NCBI GenBank assembly: GCA_028280615.1
Contig: JANQLK010000031.1
Coordinates: 62,001 to 126,000 of the forward strand
Reading direction: 5' to 3'
DNA: 64,000 nt
DNA from: Woeseiaceae bacterium
GTDB taxonomy: Bacteria > Pseudomonadota > Gammaproteobacteria > Steroidobacterales > Woeseiaceae
The position numbers and the translations under genes are program-made. Shown one piece after another: positions 59,101-64,000 of the stretch. Position 1 is the first letter of the stretch. The number at the start of each line of letters is the position of its first letter. The notes beneath the pieces are model-generated. The model had not been told where the DNA came from. It worked only from the letters and a program-made list of their open reading frames with translations, and searched no databases.

Positions 59101-61957
59101 CACGCCGCATGACACGATCTTGTACGACTACGACGACGGTGCGCTGGCCGAACAGCGCAGCCTCTACTACGCGGGCTTCGAGAGCATCGACATCGAGCTC
59201 GGCGACGCCGACAACCGCATCGAGGTCGAAAGCACCTCCTACCTCGACGACATGACGATCCGTACGGGAGCCGGCAGCGACGTCATCCGCTTCGGTGAGG
59301 TTGTAGGCGAGGACGCCGACGGCGACGAGATCGAATCGCTGGCCGGCATCGCTGCCGATGTTGTCGTCGATGCGGGCAATGACGACATCTCGACCGACCT
59401 GATACAGCTGTCGGCCAGCAACAATACCGGGGCGCTGGTCGGCGAAATCAGCGATGAGCTGATCACGGGCTTCGAGCTCGGCGGCGGTATCAGCTATCGA
59501 AACGCCGACTATCTCGAGGTTACGACGGGTTCGGCGGCGGACGAAGTTACCGTGACGGCGACGCACGAAGACATCGTCACGTTCCTCAACACGGGCGATG
59601 CCGACGATGTCGTGTTGCTCAGGAGCGCGCTCGACAGCGTGGATCCGATCGAGGGCGAACTACGCATCGACGTCGGCGGCGGCGGCGACAACCGGCTGCT
59701 CGTCGTCGATACGGGCGACCTGAGCGGCGACCGCATCGAGCTCGACATCGAGGCGGGTATCGTGAGCCCGCTCGACGGCGCCAGCGATCTGTTCGGCCGC
59801 GTCGCCGGCATGTCGCCGGGGCTGATCTACTATCGCGGTGACGACGAGACCGCGTTCCAGCTTGGCGACGGCCTCGTGCTGCGCACGAGTTCGGGCGACG
59901 ACGAGGTGGCCGTGCGCAACCTCTATCGCGGCAACCTGACCGAGCTGTTCACGGGACTGGGCGACGATGCCGTGATCGTGGACGGCTTCTCGATAGCCGG
60001 TCGTGCGGCCGACCTTCCCGATCTCACGGTCTACGGTGAAGCCGGCGACGATTTCGTCGACGCATCGGCCGCGCCGATCGGCGTCACACTGTACGGCAAC
60101 CTGCCGGACATCGACGTCGCGGCGGGCGGGTCAGACGACGACACGCTGCTCGGCAGCGCCCACGCAGACCGGATTCAGTCGAACGGCGGCGACGACATCG
60201 TCGTGGGCAATGACGGCGCGGACACGATCGATGCGGGCGACGGCAACAACGTCGTCCTCGGCGATCGGGGCGTCGTCGCCATGAGCCTGCCGCTCGGTAT
60301 CGGGCCGAACGGCGAGCGCGTTTCGATCGCAAGCGGCGATCCGGAGGTTGGCGGCGCCGACACGATTCTCGCGGGCGACGGCGACAACGTCATCATCGCA
60401 GGTGCGGGCGGCGACACCGTGACGACGGGCAGCGGCGATAACATCGTTTTCGGCGACCACGGCAGAGTCAGCTACTCGGGCGCGGACCTCGACACGGTCG
60501 CGAGCATAGACGACGCACTGGGCGGGGACGATACGCTGACGAGCGGCCCCGGCGACAGCGTGCAGATCGGCGGCGCCGGCGACGATGCCCTGCTGATCGT
60601 CGAACCGCGGGACGGTTCGCCCGAGGGGGCGAGCGGTATCGCCTTCCGCGATCGGATCGCCGCCATCCTGCAGAACGGAAACCCGGTGTTCTCCAATGCA
60701 GCCGAGCCGGACGTCCAGTTCGGCGACAACGGCTTTGTCGACTATGACGATGGCCGCATCGTGCGGATCGAGTCGCAGTCGGACGGCACGGGCGGCGCCG
60801 ACACGCTCGTGGCGGCCAACGGCACGAACGTGCAGATCGGCGGCTACGGCGACGACACGCTGATCGGGGGCTCCGGACGCGACATCCAGATCGGTGACGG
60901 CGGCGTCCTCGAGTTCCTCGACGGCCTGCCGCTGCTCGTGCAGACCGTGGCGCCCGGCACCGGCGGCAACGACAGCATTGACGGCGGTTCGGGCATCGAC
61001 GTGCAGATGGGCGGCGCCGGGGCAGACGCGATCAACGGCGGCGCGGGCACCGACTACCAGCTCGGCGACGTGGGAATCGCGAAGTTCCGCGACGGCGGCC
61101 TGGTCTCGTTCGAAACCGCGCCGTTCTTCATCGGCGACGCCGACAACATCGTCAGCGGCACGGGCAACGATCTGCTGTTCGGCGGCGAGGGCAGCGATAC
61201 GTTCAACGCCACGTTCATCGACGACACGATCATCGGCTACTACGGACGGGTCCTGCTCGATCCGGACGGGACCATCATCAGCGTTGTCATCCTGGGCGTG
61301 AACGGAACCGATCTCGTCGGCAGCGAGCTCGGCACCCTGCTGCTGCCGCTGTCGGACGTGCAGACCCTCGAGGAGGCGCTGAGCGTCCGCACGCGGTTCA
61401 ACGGGGGCGCTGGTCTCAATCTCGACGCGAGTGTCGACCCGGCGCTGTTCCCGACTTCGGCGCCGCCGACGACGGGCGCGAGCGGTCCGGCCGAAGCGGC
61501 CTGTCCGCCGGACCGGCCCGACGGCAACCAGTACACGGTTGTCCCGGGCGACACGCTCTCCGAGATCATGCAGAGCTTCGGCCTCCGGTACCCGCGGGAC
61601 CTCGACGGCGTCCTCGAGAACAACGGCCTGATCGAGGACCCCGACCACGTGGAGGCGGGCTGGACGCTGACGATCGGCGACGAGGCGGGGCAGTGCGCGC
61701 CCGCCGGCGGGCCGTCGACGAGCGAGCTGCAAACCTCCGCGGAGCACCCGAAGCCGGCTGAAGGCGAGGAAGACGGGTCTACGGCGGCCGCCGCGCTGGC
61801 AGCCGCGGCGGGGCTCAATGGATGGAAGCTCACTCGCAGGAAGGCGACGGTCGAGCTGGACGAGGCTCTGCTCGAGGAGCTGGATACGAAGGCTGCCAGG
61901 CGTCGTTTCGCACGCTGGAAAGGACAGCGCATCGTGAGCGGTAAGGTCTGGCGCTAA
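44123..61957 (+). CDS. Giant LEPR-XLL / DUF4347 surface protein with RTX-like repeats and LysM
   Basis: A 5944-residue protein with no cleavable signal peptide, as expected for a type I substrate. Order: basic N-terminus with LEPRVLLSA at residues 25-33; DUF4347 at about 205-350 (LHLIAHGSSGALRLGSN, DILLYGCNVSDDGYG); a run of about 450-residue modules with starts near residues 645, 1089, 1548 and 2028; a long Asp-rich middle; RTX-like nonapeptide blocks at about 3415-3476 (GGAGDDILAGGAGDDVIWG) and 5336-5698 (GGDDIVVGNDGADTIDAG); LysM at about 5802-5853 (YTVVPGDTLSEIMQSFG); then a short Ala-rich segment and a basic tail. Such proteins are exported by TolC and HlyD-type systems and fold with calcium outside. 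Adhesion or biofilm function is likely but not shown. Confidence 0.92.
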   Translation: MSCDKKTMQRNLRRARRKEVRYEPLEPRVLLSADIVPLEVDAKEAMLAADELIVDVDLDQVEEASRFVIEGLEPVEVPEAIVTEVDDPEAVPSDAPSPDENEPSADIEAPPVESPVPLPAGDAQQLLAAYWQGLKPSVAAEAQPEVRREVIVVDSAVEDRDTLIRGLIDDYVATQPATSGEQTVEVVDEPAGDSRFALDRTVRIATADDRTAAEVRIVVLDGASDGLDQLSDLLSSHENLAALHLIAHGSSGALRLGSNTVNSETLARRANQVKGWGGAFKADGDILLYGCNVSDDGYGVEFTRALGELTEADIASSDDVTGAGGDWQLESRTGDVTAAALAAPGWAGSLALVDSIPGIADVSELADEILDVLDRLAALADALGSLTIPAELGADVTDFAFLDDLAAVLSFAGDAAPTGTTIAEIVTDLQGKLDTALAGTSFDGALSISAGFDDVAEELRFKLTGDILASVDSTIASASASFEQAIAAIAGDPDLAALLSGDVAGVDLPDITGDISLSTLLRLDVDFGLSLSAYLASDTPLTDAELFVGVNELEAELRMTVSDLDAADLVPGDVSLGVEDASLTLGATVAASFAAGDGQGRLDAAAIQATAAADLFDFSDNAAFRATLPVVAGIDGLGELASLGQPIVYVDDATMGDDAIDVRLDFILGDELRSALTGLFTGFELDLDSLDLVNLLPELPFELPGVDFGSLGLQPLLDALNGLFDFSALGDALTDFYELFDALTLFKGLGLPGFDWDAPDFDWQGIFGVPDFDGFKLRYDAVLERLLPGFDLPSLGFEQFKLDIAALDLSDLRAAFASLLDDLEAAFDFELSADFELDELLTAIDLNLGELPTLNGLSAFLEGMLPVITGFDADLGPLRFDIRFDADSREVAVDFDLDVHRVDRDIFGNDNIDALTDEINALLANLADADFLESLGIDASELGDFNFDLPAPPAEVPAFDLRTDIGLAFTVGASLASLIDGNGFDSDRDGFFELHELDTVLTLGTTDLAFDVELLDDLTLNVLEGTDLSVGGTLSGRPSGRVALGDLAGLDAVVSLDATVPFDSHLLVGLSGNFAGGVFDALGELGAPAIRLYDPNLLDNGIASAGDFLSDLNLEIDFVLGADFRAAIGNLFADFDLDLTAIDLPLPDVDLPIDLGLAFGEFMNDLLGKIRSLVDVDLLSALITDFLDLYDALEMFEATALPGFDWAGVSWPDVFGVADFDAFLDRYGDVLARLLPDVDVPSLDFPSFELAVADLDLGDLRAAFGDLLESLERAFDFELSPDFDLNELLEAIGFHLGQLPTISALGAYLSELLVEAADLDVELGPLDLGVRYLSYELPGGETARELRFEFGTALADALRGLTFADIADGLQQTINEGLRALDGVGLGGETIDLPDNIADLFPGGFDPLVDLAARLDFAAALVLRIEDLFEGNASDLDRNDLYFEWTGFDAALDITLRELGLTLGDGGFSGSVLDEAYLSLPTLVSGALVVSPTDPRGNQIALFADGGSRPTIADLPSLIDWNADIGFDSFLPFDLEIAGFELGDIGIPSISLFDAALGEGDPIDVDFDLLLADGLRATITDVLDDMANGIRSAVDAIDLSSLGVAGIQGAVDDILAEFDSLADLGSFAGDYFTLADAFASDPDDSLSELGNILGLNRDFDSSDAGDREALRRELNFQNGTAIESIDEDEVANYNVEILSLVDPSFDIGDWVSALSDLLGLDDVASYDDIRLDALNWFKTPASVKGLLDFVTTLLPDTIGGESGGLSFGVDFDNRTLDLGIALNPSFETTVADIVAALSDLIAGAAADLGDIDSVLGGDRVDETGSFLPDFGDLAAGIRLLADFAFDVNAQVDLSDFSSFTIADDVTIGVTELNAGLAVVGENLDFIVSVGGLDIGIENASLGLNVDVEMLGLADSGAGSNFSGTLAEFRAVIAGLDTLIPSLFGDYAAELPFILDIPISGSEDLALDEFVQPIFSIEDEFEYTYDTDSFVEVDGFDPALSLALGVNLGNTVGEPLESLLDELADLGVTSYKLPLVNQSLEDILRIETFLSNVVAAFKALPLLTVSLDRAGNGDLSIGIDQAFLDEFSEQFTGVLKTAIADLLRISENAVVGDGLVVVYANGELDLSLDLGLAIDAGVEIDIDLAELISNFVAGANLDDFLQLEASADIGIRGDVSFGFDLTYRLEDQLFGNLAAGEDAVQLGDLGLGISLDQFGAENINARAGVDIPQEFIDSIGSDEVEAIIERLEELAQIAIEGGSASFLVADAANPGEFLDLFTFDYDSAGGSWTPELNAGFTVDLPVFIADGLRLTWTETDDQGNETSFDSISLEGAFNGTDLSSFSIDPPALPEVSQIGDQIKLMLLINSPAYLVSAVDQVASLFDRDDPDSIFNRLLYGDGGLGEKLAELEIPLVGDIVADVAEALEGVVNEVIDGFSTVLMGIAAGLEAIGIDEDTTLDELIQDAIAEMFTAIESAIQSVLDGLGLDVTVPALLTNLNFSELNEFLGDRGTTTDAFRSYLADEGQDDLTAIGDADFDRFLEDFLATLGIFDDVPSGIAKGLDANRGSNYVRVSEDDLAEGRLEFEFQLGLTIFEKSVDIDFEAAVPGLPLELEVGDNSMINFSSELTLDLGFGFDVTASSIGDFMYVATDRGGVFDGTTNDYGEFKFTLGADLGDEFSAMANLGFLQAAVGYNLSGDPEFAGIDGFDKTMLEGSIIVDFVDSTLDADGEIDEQMSLGDLASFSVADNLVGVADIRAQSDLRARLGLGTQLGDIDYSGDLQNFDGVDGLIVGGGVDVRYQQQYGRSLFGGDPGIVNGAELIFENLHLDVGFLAELIAPVLDAINEYIAPPIDAIAELLEIEVGLLGDIGLVPGDNYSGTAIGDPDTTELVDVLVLVADILSAVPDPRARAAGTAIDALVQLVGVGKSIVDVAAQLGDVADQGILNFGTIRLGDRLTSDQDLIDLLGIASLDEIFDIETRVAPDAEDNAVDDDQLQQDLRNNFDRADSPFNSNPNNPNNDLKLPSTRPDVEVQFNVTLPVLESPLSALNLVIGKPTDIVNFAFDFSLEFGAETKVPLAGPLSALFDLGFALGADIDIGFNTRGIAETIGDLAVGEFPDDASFLLDGLLEGVYFDDHVVGGVDNPEIWVDAKLLAGLSAGIPGLVEASVYGGVTGELNIDWADNLANTDTLGRFYLDELIDTVSQRGLECIFDISGSLDAELGWSVWVGLDAGFFTVTVFEDSDVFLRENIVTFIHTCNVKSPALASLGSDGELRLNIGDRASFRAAEQFQPAGLPAGTNFVDYDPNDPEYAGTIRSTSANYAVAYKVTEDTHDFEDGAGEVDAIVVESEGIKQYFRKADVNKISGAGRGVQTVFDVDGNPIGTRGDLIVLDLDAPDIEVDISGGNEADQFRADGVYKSVTIDGGGGNDVLVAAGITDAESVTLLGGTGNDQIAGSALADLIVGGAGDDILAGGAGDDVIWGYNENNAGALGNQTDRDKIRGDEGADRINAGPQNDVVSWVRGDGSDLLVTGGDTAAQDALNLVGYETDADTGAADAVTLSRANTDIVLDWNGVEGFTFSNFASISVDVGAGADTVVVDDLSNTTVGAVNVDLGGSSSLSTESVWLDQDGNVIRYTDNVPAVYRADVFETYAEDTFTEQVNGDWISSDQVNYVEIDRKRYSFDGQDFIEDDEGDFFRTVDDEYVAVAGQTRYLRFLKGEVILDADGNRTLLHAAGDPILNPDGSAVIRHAAGDIVREEIQARRIAAGDLFGDLEAEVRGETRLVSTRSSDGDQDTLTFIGSDQADGIELFSKRNLVFGDIDYGLEWNGVVDNPGFSEDFVLNLAQLDSFDAFIVDAGAGDDVIDARTLQDVIPTNVDSRVGQDGEADPEANPESSIDRQLLLLTLYGNDGADRILGSELSETIVGGRGADTIFGNAGVDIYQSPLYPETGALIHEHVNGELQVDTLVAQRDADFKLTDTELHIGDSEVENLANLFEAVVLVGGASNNTFTIGRIGDTQTPTDVWRYDLIMDGGAGADSYDVWLSGFGRPAGIFDDDPPAEIRLLDGGSNTGPDGQSVFEELGLDDEGLRILGGGAGLTYRAGKDQGLDLRTDVLTINAADDDDAFHFDAVDKNGRALAGYNADGRQVDANGDLLDLDGFVERIDAADDLEAVFQSINADEIAENLDTVDDSIANPDIRGVSVGGDVLRQRVYYNSAEQVVVHGWGGDDLFIVDNNTEQLKVYGDVGEDSFFIGNVKRTVEWTPPGQDSPIDIIDGETGISDGVTVQSEFFGGEQDDYFEVNRNRGRLSLYGDNGDDTFFLRAHLIGDGTEIESEKVSASAGDENGEVADSDNDALVNYLRNNEVDIIGGGGFDTLVVAGTALADDFYVFTEFVDGVEVQRIYGAGLAISRIDSVERLMILTAGGDDNVYLYGTLAGQELLVNTGGGDDTIYVGGDTQRFEVEIPAATNVEVVPLFEQVRSFADSVIETNFFDYYSPVKGYEAFIPAFRLPVGETALPRDVLEEWFDFFGNFWYFSAIGWAYNFQYINAGFDNFVDFFSEVIRSRFYGEPDTVALNAAFIEFTELNLIEPFPQYNIELPAFTLDLTANSVRDLGSLAGPVRLTDIGGNDRIIIDNSLADDGAENLLLSERLIEKAEFTVEEDPGVLADLFSGDERFSSGYIDAGEVAGSLSSQIRRDNQVKNPGLVTRMLDGDADGLESVSLAAGQKIYEFDNEADVNAYLSQFTELPPDAQSALNSAVTVYQPVPSYRPENLVAVYEYGWEEPPLEYTQTDPDGELLAIRVTDTSTGSLVAVFTSNASASALTQYDDWRRAPENQIDPAVNYYTYSRVENGVVQISWVYKRTANLDENGRPTGGFEDELLVEFREENFLSAASDAGLSVAFDEAGIEAYVTAVFGVEVRPQADVQIDPPEWPKRFEANVADSDGNRFRIEVVGFANAAAPDEIVGWSVYALDVLTLDVPNAFVTGRAVDSNGVEIPWIYTPHDTILYDYDDGALAEQRSLYYAGFESIDIELGDADNRIEVESTSYLDDMTIRTGAGSDVIRFGEVVGEDADGDEIESLAGIAADVVVDAGNDDISTDLIQLSASNNTGALVGEISDELITGFELGGGISYRNADYLEVTTGSAADEVTVTATHEDIVTFLNTGDADDVVLLRSALDSVDPIEGELRIDVGGGGDNRLLVVDTGDLSGDRIELDIEAGIVSPLDGASDLFGRVAGMSPGLIYYRGDDETAFQLGDGLVLRTSSGDDEVAVRNLYRGNLTELFTGLGDDAVIVDGFSIAGRAADLPDLTVYGEAGDDFVDASAAPIGVTLYGNLPDIDVAAGGSDDDTLLGSAHADRIQSNGGDDIVVGNDGADTIDAGDGNNVVLGDRGVVAMSLPLGIGPNGERVSIASGDPEVGGADTILAGDGDNVIIAGAGGDTVTTGSGDNIVFGDHGRVSYSGADLDTVASIDDALGGDDTLTSGPGDSVQIGGAGDDALLIVEPRDGSPEGASGIAFRDRIAAILQNGNPVFSNAAEPDVQFGDNGFVDYDDGRIVRIESQSDGTGGADTLVAANGTNVQIGGYGDDTLIGGSGRDIQIGDGGVLEFLDGLPLLVQTVAPGTGGNDSIDGGSGIDVQMGGAGADAINGGAGTDYQLGDVGIAKFRDGGLVSFETAPFFIGDADNIVSGTGNDLLFGGEGSDTFNATFIDDTIIGYYGRVLLDPDGTIISVVILGVNGTDLVGSELGTLLLPLSDVQTLEEALSVRTRFNGGAGLNLDASVDPALFPTSAPPTTGASGPAEAACPPDRPDGNQYTVVPGDTLSEIMQSFGLRYPRDLDGVLENNGLIEDPDHVEAGWTLTIGDEAGQCAPAGGPSTSELQTSAEHPKPAEGEEDGSTAAAALAAAAGLNGWKLTRRKATVELDEALLEELDTKAARRRFARWKGQRIVSGKVWR

Positions 61958-62016
61958 CGGGCCGGAACGCCATTGACGGATCGAGGCCCGACTATTATTC
62001 ACTGTTTAAGGATCGA

Positions 62017-62385
62017 ATGATGAGTACCAAAACCAAAGGCGAAACAGCGGTTGCGATGACCGGCGACGACAAGTCCGCCAAGGAACGCACGGTCAAAGTC
62101 GTCTGGGACGACAGCAAGATGCAGATGAGCTACGCCAACGTCTGCAACGTGTCGAGCACCAGGGAGGAGTTCAATCTCCTGTTCGGTACGAACCAGTCGT
62201 GGACGGCCTCGCAGCAGAGCGTGCGTATCGCGCTCAGCAACCGCATCATTCTCAATCCGCACGCGGCCAAGCGTCTGGCCAGACTGCTGTCGACCGCGGT
62301 CGAGCAATACGAGGAGAAGATGGGCGAGATTGCCGTCGAGACGGGAACCCCGCAGCCGAGCATCGACGAGTCCCAGAAACACTGA
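62017..62385 (+). CDS. DUF3467-family small protein
   Basis: A 122-residue protein with no signal peptide. The central region KMQMSYANVCNVSSTREEFNLLFG and RIILNPHAAKRLARLLSTAVEQYEEKMG are the DUF3467 pattern, a small cytoplasmic fold. Two adjacent ATGs (62017, 62020) follow AAGGA; I give the first, the second is also possible. It lies between the giant protein and the GAF-HlyD adaptor on the same strand, so it is probably part of the export locus. Its role there is unknown. Confidence 0.85.
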   Translation: MMSTKTKGETAVAMTGDDKSAKERTVKVVWDDSKMQMSYANVCNVSSTREEFNLLFGTNQSWTASQQSVRIALSNRIILNPHAAKRLARLLSTAVEQYEEKMGEIAVETGTPQPSIDESQKH

Positions 62386-62400
62386 TGGCGTAGCCGGTTC

Positions 62401-62418
62401 GGCGCGAAAGCTCGCGCC
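62401..62418. other. Short hairpin before the adaptor gene
   Basis: GGCGCGA-aagc-TCGCGCC is a perfect 7-base stem with a 4-base loop, 15 bases after the DUF3467 stop and 32 before the adaptor ATG. It is followed by TTCCCG, so a true terminator is doubtful; it may only attenuate read-through. Confidence 0.35.
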
Positions 62419-62450
62419 TTCCCGTCGGGCTCGAGCATGTTGCCGGTTTA

Positions 62451-64000
62451 ATGACCATGGACCATAGCCTCAAATCGTACGACGAGACCGCCGGCGAGGC
62501 CGAATTCGATTCGGCCGAGACGTCCGTGCTGCTCGCGAAGGTGTCGCGTGCGACCGAGCCGGACGAGTTCGCCTTCGACTGGCTCGAGACCCAGTGCCGG
62601 GCGCTCGACAATGTCGTCGCGGCCGTGCTGCTCGTGCGCGACGAGCGCGCGACCGCGTTCAAGCCGCTGGCGAAGTACCCGCTGGACGCGCGCGTCAATA
62701 CGCTGGCCGAGGTCGCCTACGGCGTCATCGACGAGGAGTGCGGCCTGCTCGTGCCGCTCGACGAGGCGAATCTCGGCGACGTCTACGCGGTCGCCTACCC
62801 CGTGCACGTCAACGGCGAGCTGCGCGGCATCGTCGCCCTGGAGGTGCGCGCCCCCGACCCGAACGTGCTCGAGGCCGTCATGGGGCAGCTGCAGTGGTCG
62901 GTGGGCTGGATCACGCTGTACTTCGTCGAACGCAAGTCCCGCGACGCGGACGCCGAGGCGCTTCGCAGCAGGCGCGCACTCGCGATCCTCGCGGACATCC
63001 AGGCAGAGGACGACTTCGTGTCCGCCTGCCGCGCGCTCGTTACGTCGCTCGCGACCGAGCTCGACTGCGATCGCGTAAGCCTGGGCTTCCCGTCCGGCAA
63101 AGCGGTGCGGGTTCAGGCGGTTTCGCACACGGCGGAGTTCGGCCGCAACATGAGCCTCGCGAGCGCCATCGGGGATGCGATGCTCGAGGCGCTGTTGCTC
63201 GGGCGTGACGTCATGCTGCCGGCGTCGGATACCCAGGTGTCGGCGCCGGATCACGACGCACTCAAGACCGCGCACGGCAGCGACAGCATCGTAAGCGTAC
63301 CGATCTACGTGGCCGACCGGTTCCGCTGTGTGCTGACCCTCGAACGCTCACGCGGTTTGCCGCTCGGCACGGACACGGTCGAATTCGTTCGCGCGGTCGG
63401 CGTGCTCTGCGCGCCGACGCTCGAGGATCGGCAGCTCGCGCAGCGTTCGCTGATCGCGGTCGCGCGAGACAGATTCGGCACGCAGCTGACACGGCTCACG
63501 GGCCCGAACTACGTCGGCAGGAAACTCGCCGCCGCGAGCTTCGTCGCGCTGGCGCTGTTCTTCGCCTTCGCGACCGGAACGTACCGGATTTCGGCGGAGA
63601 CCGAGCTCGAAGGCATCGTACAGCGCGTCATGGCGGCACCCTTCGACGGTTACATCGCGGAGTCGACGGTGCGCGCCGGCGATCTCGTCAGCGCCGGCGA
63701 CGTCGTGGCGCGGCTCGAAGACGAGGAACTGCGTCTCGAGCGGCAGCGCCACCTGAGCGAGCGATCCCAGTACCGCCATGAGTACAACGACGCCTATGCG
63801 AACAACGAGCGGTCGTCGGTCAACATCGGCCGCGCGCGCATGAACCAGGCCAGTGCCGCGCTTGCGTTGACCGAGCAGAAGCTCGCCCGCAGCAACATCG
63901 TTGCGCCGTTCGACGGGGTCGTCATTGACGGCGACCTGAGCCAGCGGCTCGGCGGATTCGTCGAGCAGGGCGAGGTGCTGTTCGAGATCGCGCCGCTCGA
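62451..64000 (+). CDS. GAF-domain HlyD-type secretion adaptor, 3' end outside window
   Basis: About 516 residues are visible; the C-terminus is beyond the right edge. The first 330 residues are cytoplasmic and contain two GAF-like domains: one near 30-150 (AVLLVRDERATAFKPLAKYP, GVIDEECGLLVPL) and one near 180-320 (ALVTSLATELDCDRVSLGF, DSIVSVPIYVADRFRCVLTLER). A membrane helix follows at about 353-378, then a HlyD-like lipoyl half-motif (APFDGYIAESTVRAGDLV), a coiled coil and the second half (IVAPFDGVVIDGDLSQRLGGFV). It joins the inner-membrane part to TolC. The start is ATG 62451 or 62457; neither has a clear ribosome binding site. GAF domains would let it bind a small molecule or partner. 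Confidence 0.88.
   Translation, partial: MTMDHSLKSYDETAGEAEFDSAETSVLLAKVSRATEPDEFAFDWLETQCRALDNVVAAVLLVRDERATAFKPLAKYPLDARVNTLAEVAYGVIDEECGLLVPLDEANLGDVYAVAYPVHVNGELRGIVALEVRAPDPNVLEAVMGQLQWSVGWITLYFVERKSRDADAEALRSRRALAILADIQAEDDFVSACRALVTSLATELDCDRVSLGFPSGKAVRVQAVSHTAEFGRNMSLASAIGDAMLEALLLGRDVMLPASDTQVSAPDHDALKTAHGSDSIVSVPIYVADRFRCVLTLERSRGLPLGTDTVEFVRAVGVLCAPTLEDRQLAQRSLIAVARDRFGTQLTRLTGPNYVGRKLAAASFVALALFFAFATGTYRISAETELEGIVQRVMAAPFDGYIAESTVRAGDLVSAGDVVARLEDEELRLERQRHLSERSQYRHEYNDAYANNERSSVNIGRARMNQASAALALTEQKLARSNIVAPFDGVVIDGDLSQRLGGFVEQGEVLFEIAPL

Noticed and set aside
55100-59566. A 1488-codon minus-strand open frame antisense to the giant gene
   Set aside because: Its composition (Val, Asp, Arg, Ala) is what the complement of GC-rich Asp- and Gly-rich coding DNA gives; there are no domains, and the plus-strand gene is unmistakable.

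Overview
The window is GC-rich bacterial chromosome with dense gene packing, frequent ATGA/TGATG stop-start overlaps, GTG/TTG starts and GGAGG-type ribosome binding sites. The gene families (Mrp-type antiporter operon, RND and MATE pumps, PiT and Na/Pi transporters, BNR-repeat secreted protein, LEPR-XLL giant type I secretion substrate, REP-like repeats) suggest a free-living, probably marine or saline gammaproteobacterium. That placement is an inference from gene content; no rRNA or tRNA gene is present to test it.

Layout. 1-5.1 kb (minus): an Mrp-type multisubunit cation/proton antiporter operon in the order E-F-G-B-C-D-ND5-like, running off the left edge, with a small exported Rap1a/Tai-like protein as its probable first gene. 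5.8-17.8 kb: a lipoprotein-like secreted protein, a beta-helix membrane protein directly downstream of a palindromic mobile-like repeat, a Nudix hydrolase, O-acetylhomoserine sulfhydrylase, a large secreted BNR/sortilin-like protein, a PiT phosphate transporter and a secreted alpha/beta hydrolase, followed at 17.9-19.0 kb by a membrane-bound AraC-type regulator. 19.1-21.7 kb: a lower-GC accessory patch with a Phd/PIN (VapBC-type) toxin-antitoxin pair, a HigBA pair, a second Rap1a-like protein and a remnant open frame. 21.7-31 kb (minus): a DsrE-family exported protein, an RND pump (adaptor plus permease), a Na/Pi cotransporter with PhoU-like tail, a fasciclin-domain protein and a MATE transporter.

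31.0-42.0 kb is the most unusual metabolic region. Four ATP-grasp ligases (three are paralogues of about 405 residues, one is a different type), an S51/cyanophycinase-like protein, two serine esterases, a GNAT acetyltransferase and a glycogen/starch synthase are packed in tight operons, with a polytopic membrane protein carrying a pseudopilin-like tail transcribed divergently at the left end. I read it as a candidate pathway that forms amide or peptide bonds and also hydrolyses its product, possibly on a glucan- or sugar-linked substrate. The product cannot be named from sequence.

42.7-64 kb is a type I secretion locus: a TolC-family outer membrane protein, a 5944-residue LEPR-XLL/DUF4347 protein with about 450-residue internal modules, RTX-like calcium-binding repeats and a C-terminal LysM, a DUF3467 protein, and a GAF-domain HlyD-type adaptor that runs off the right edge. 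No ABC transporter is visible in the window. The two most interesting systems are the ATP-grasp cluster and this giant-protein export locus.
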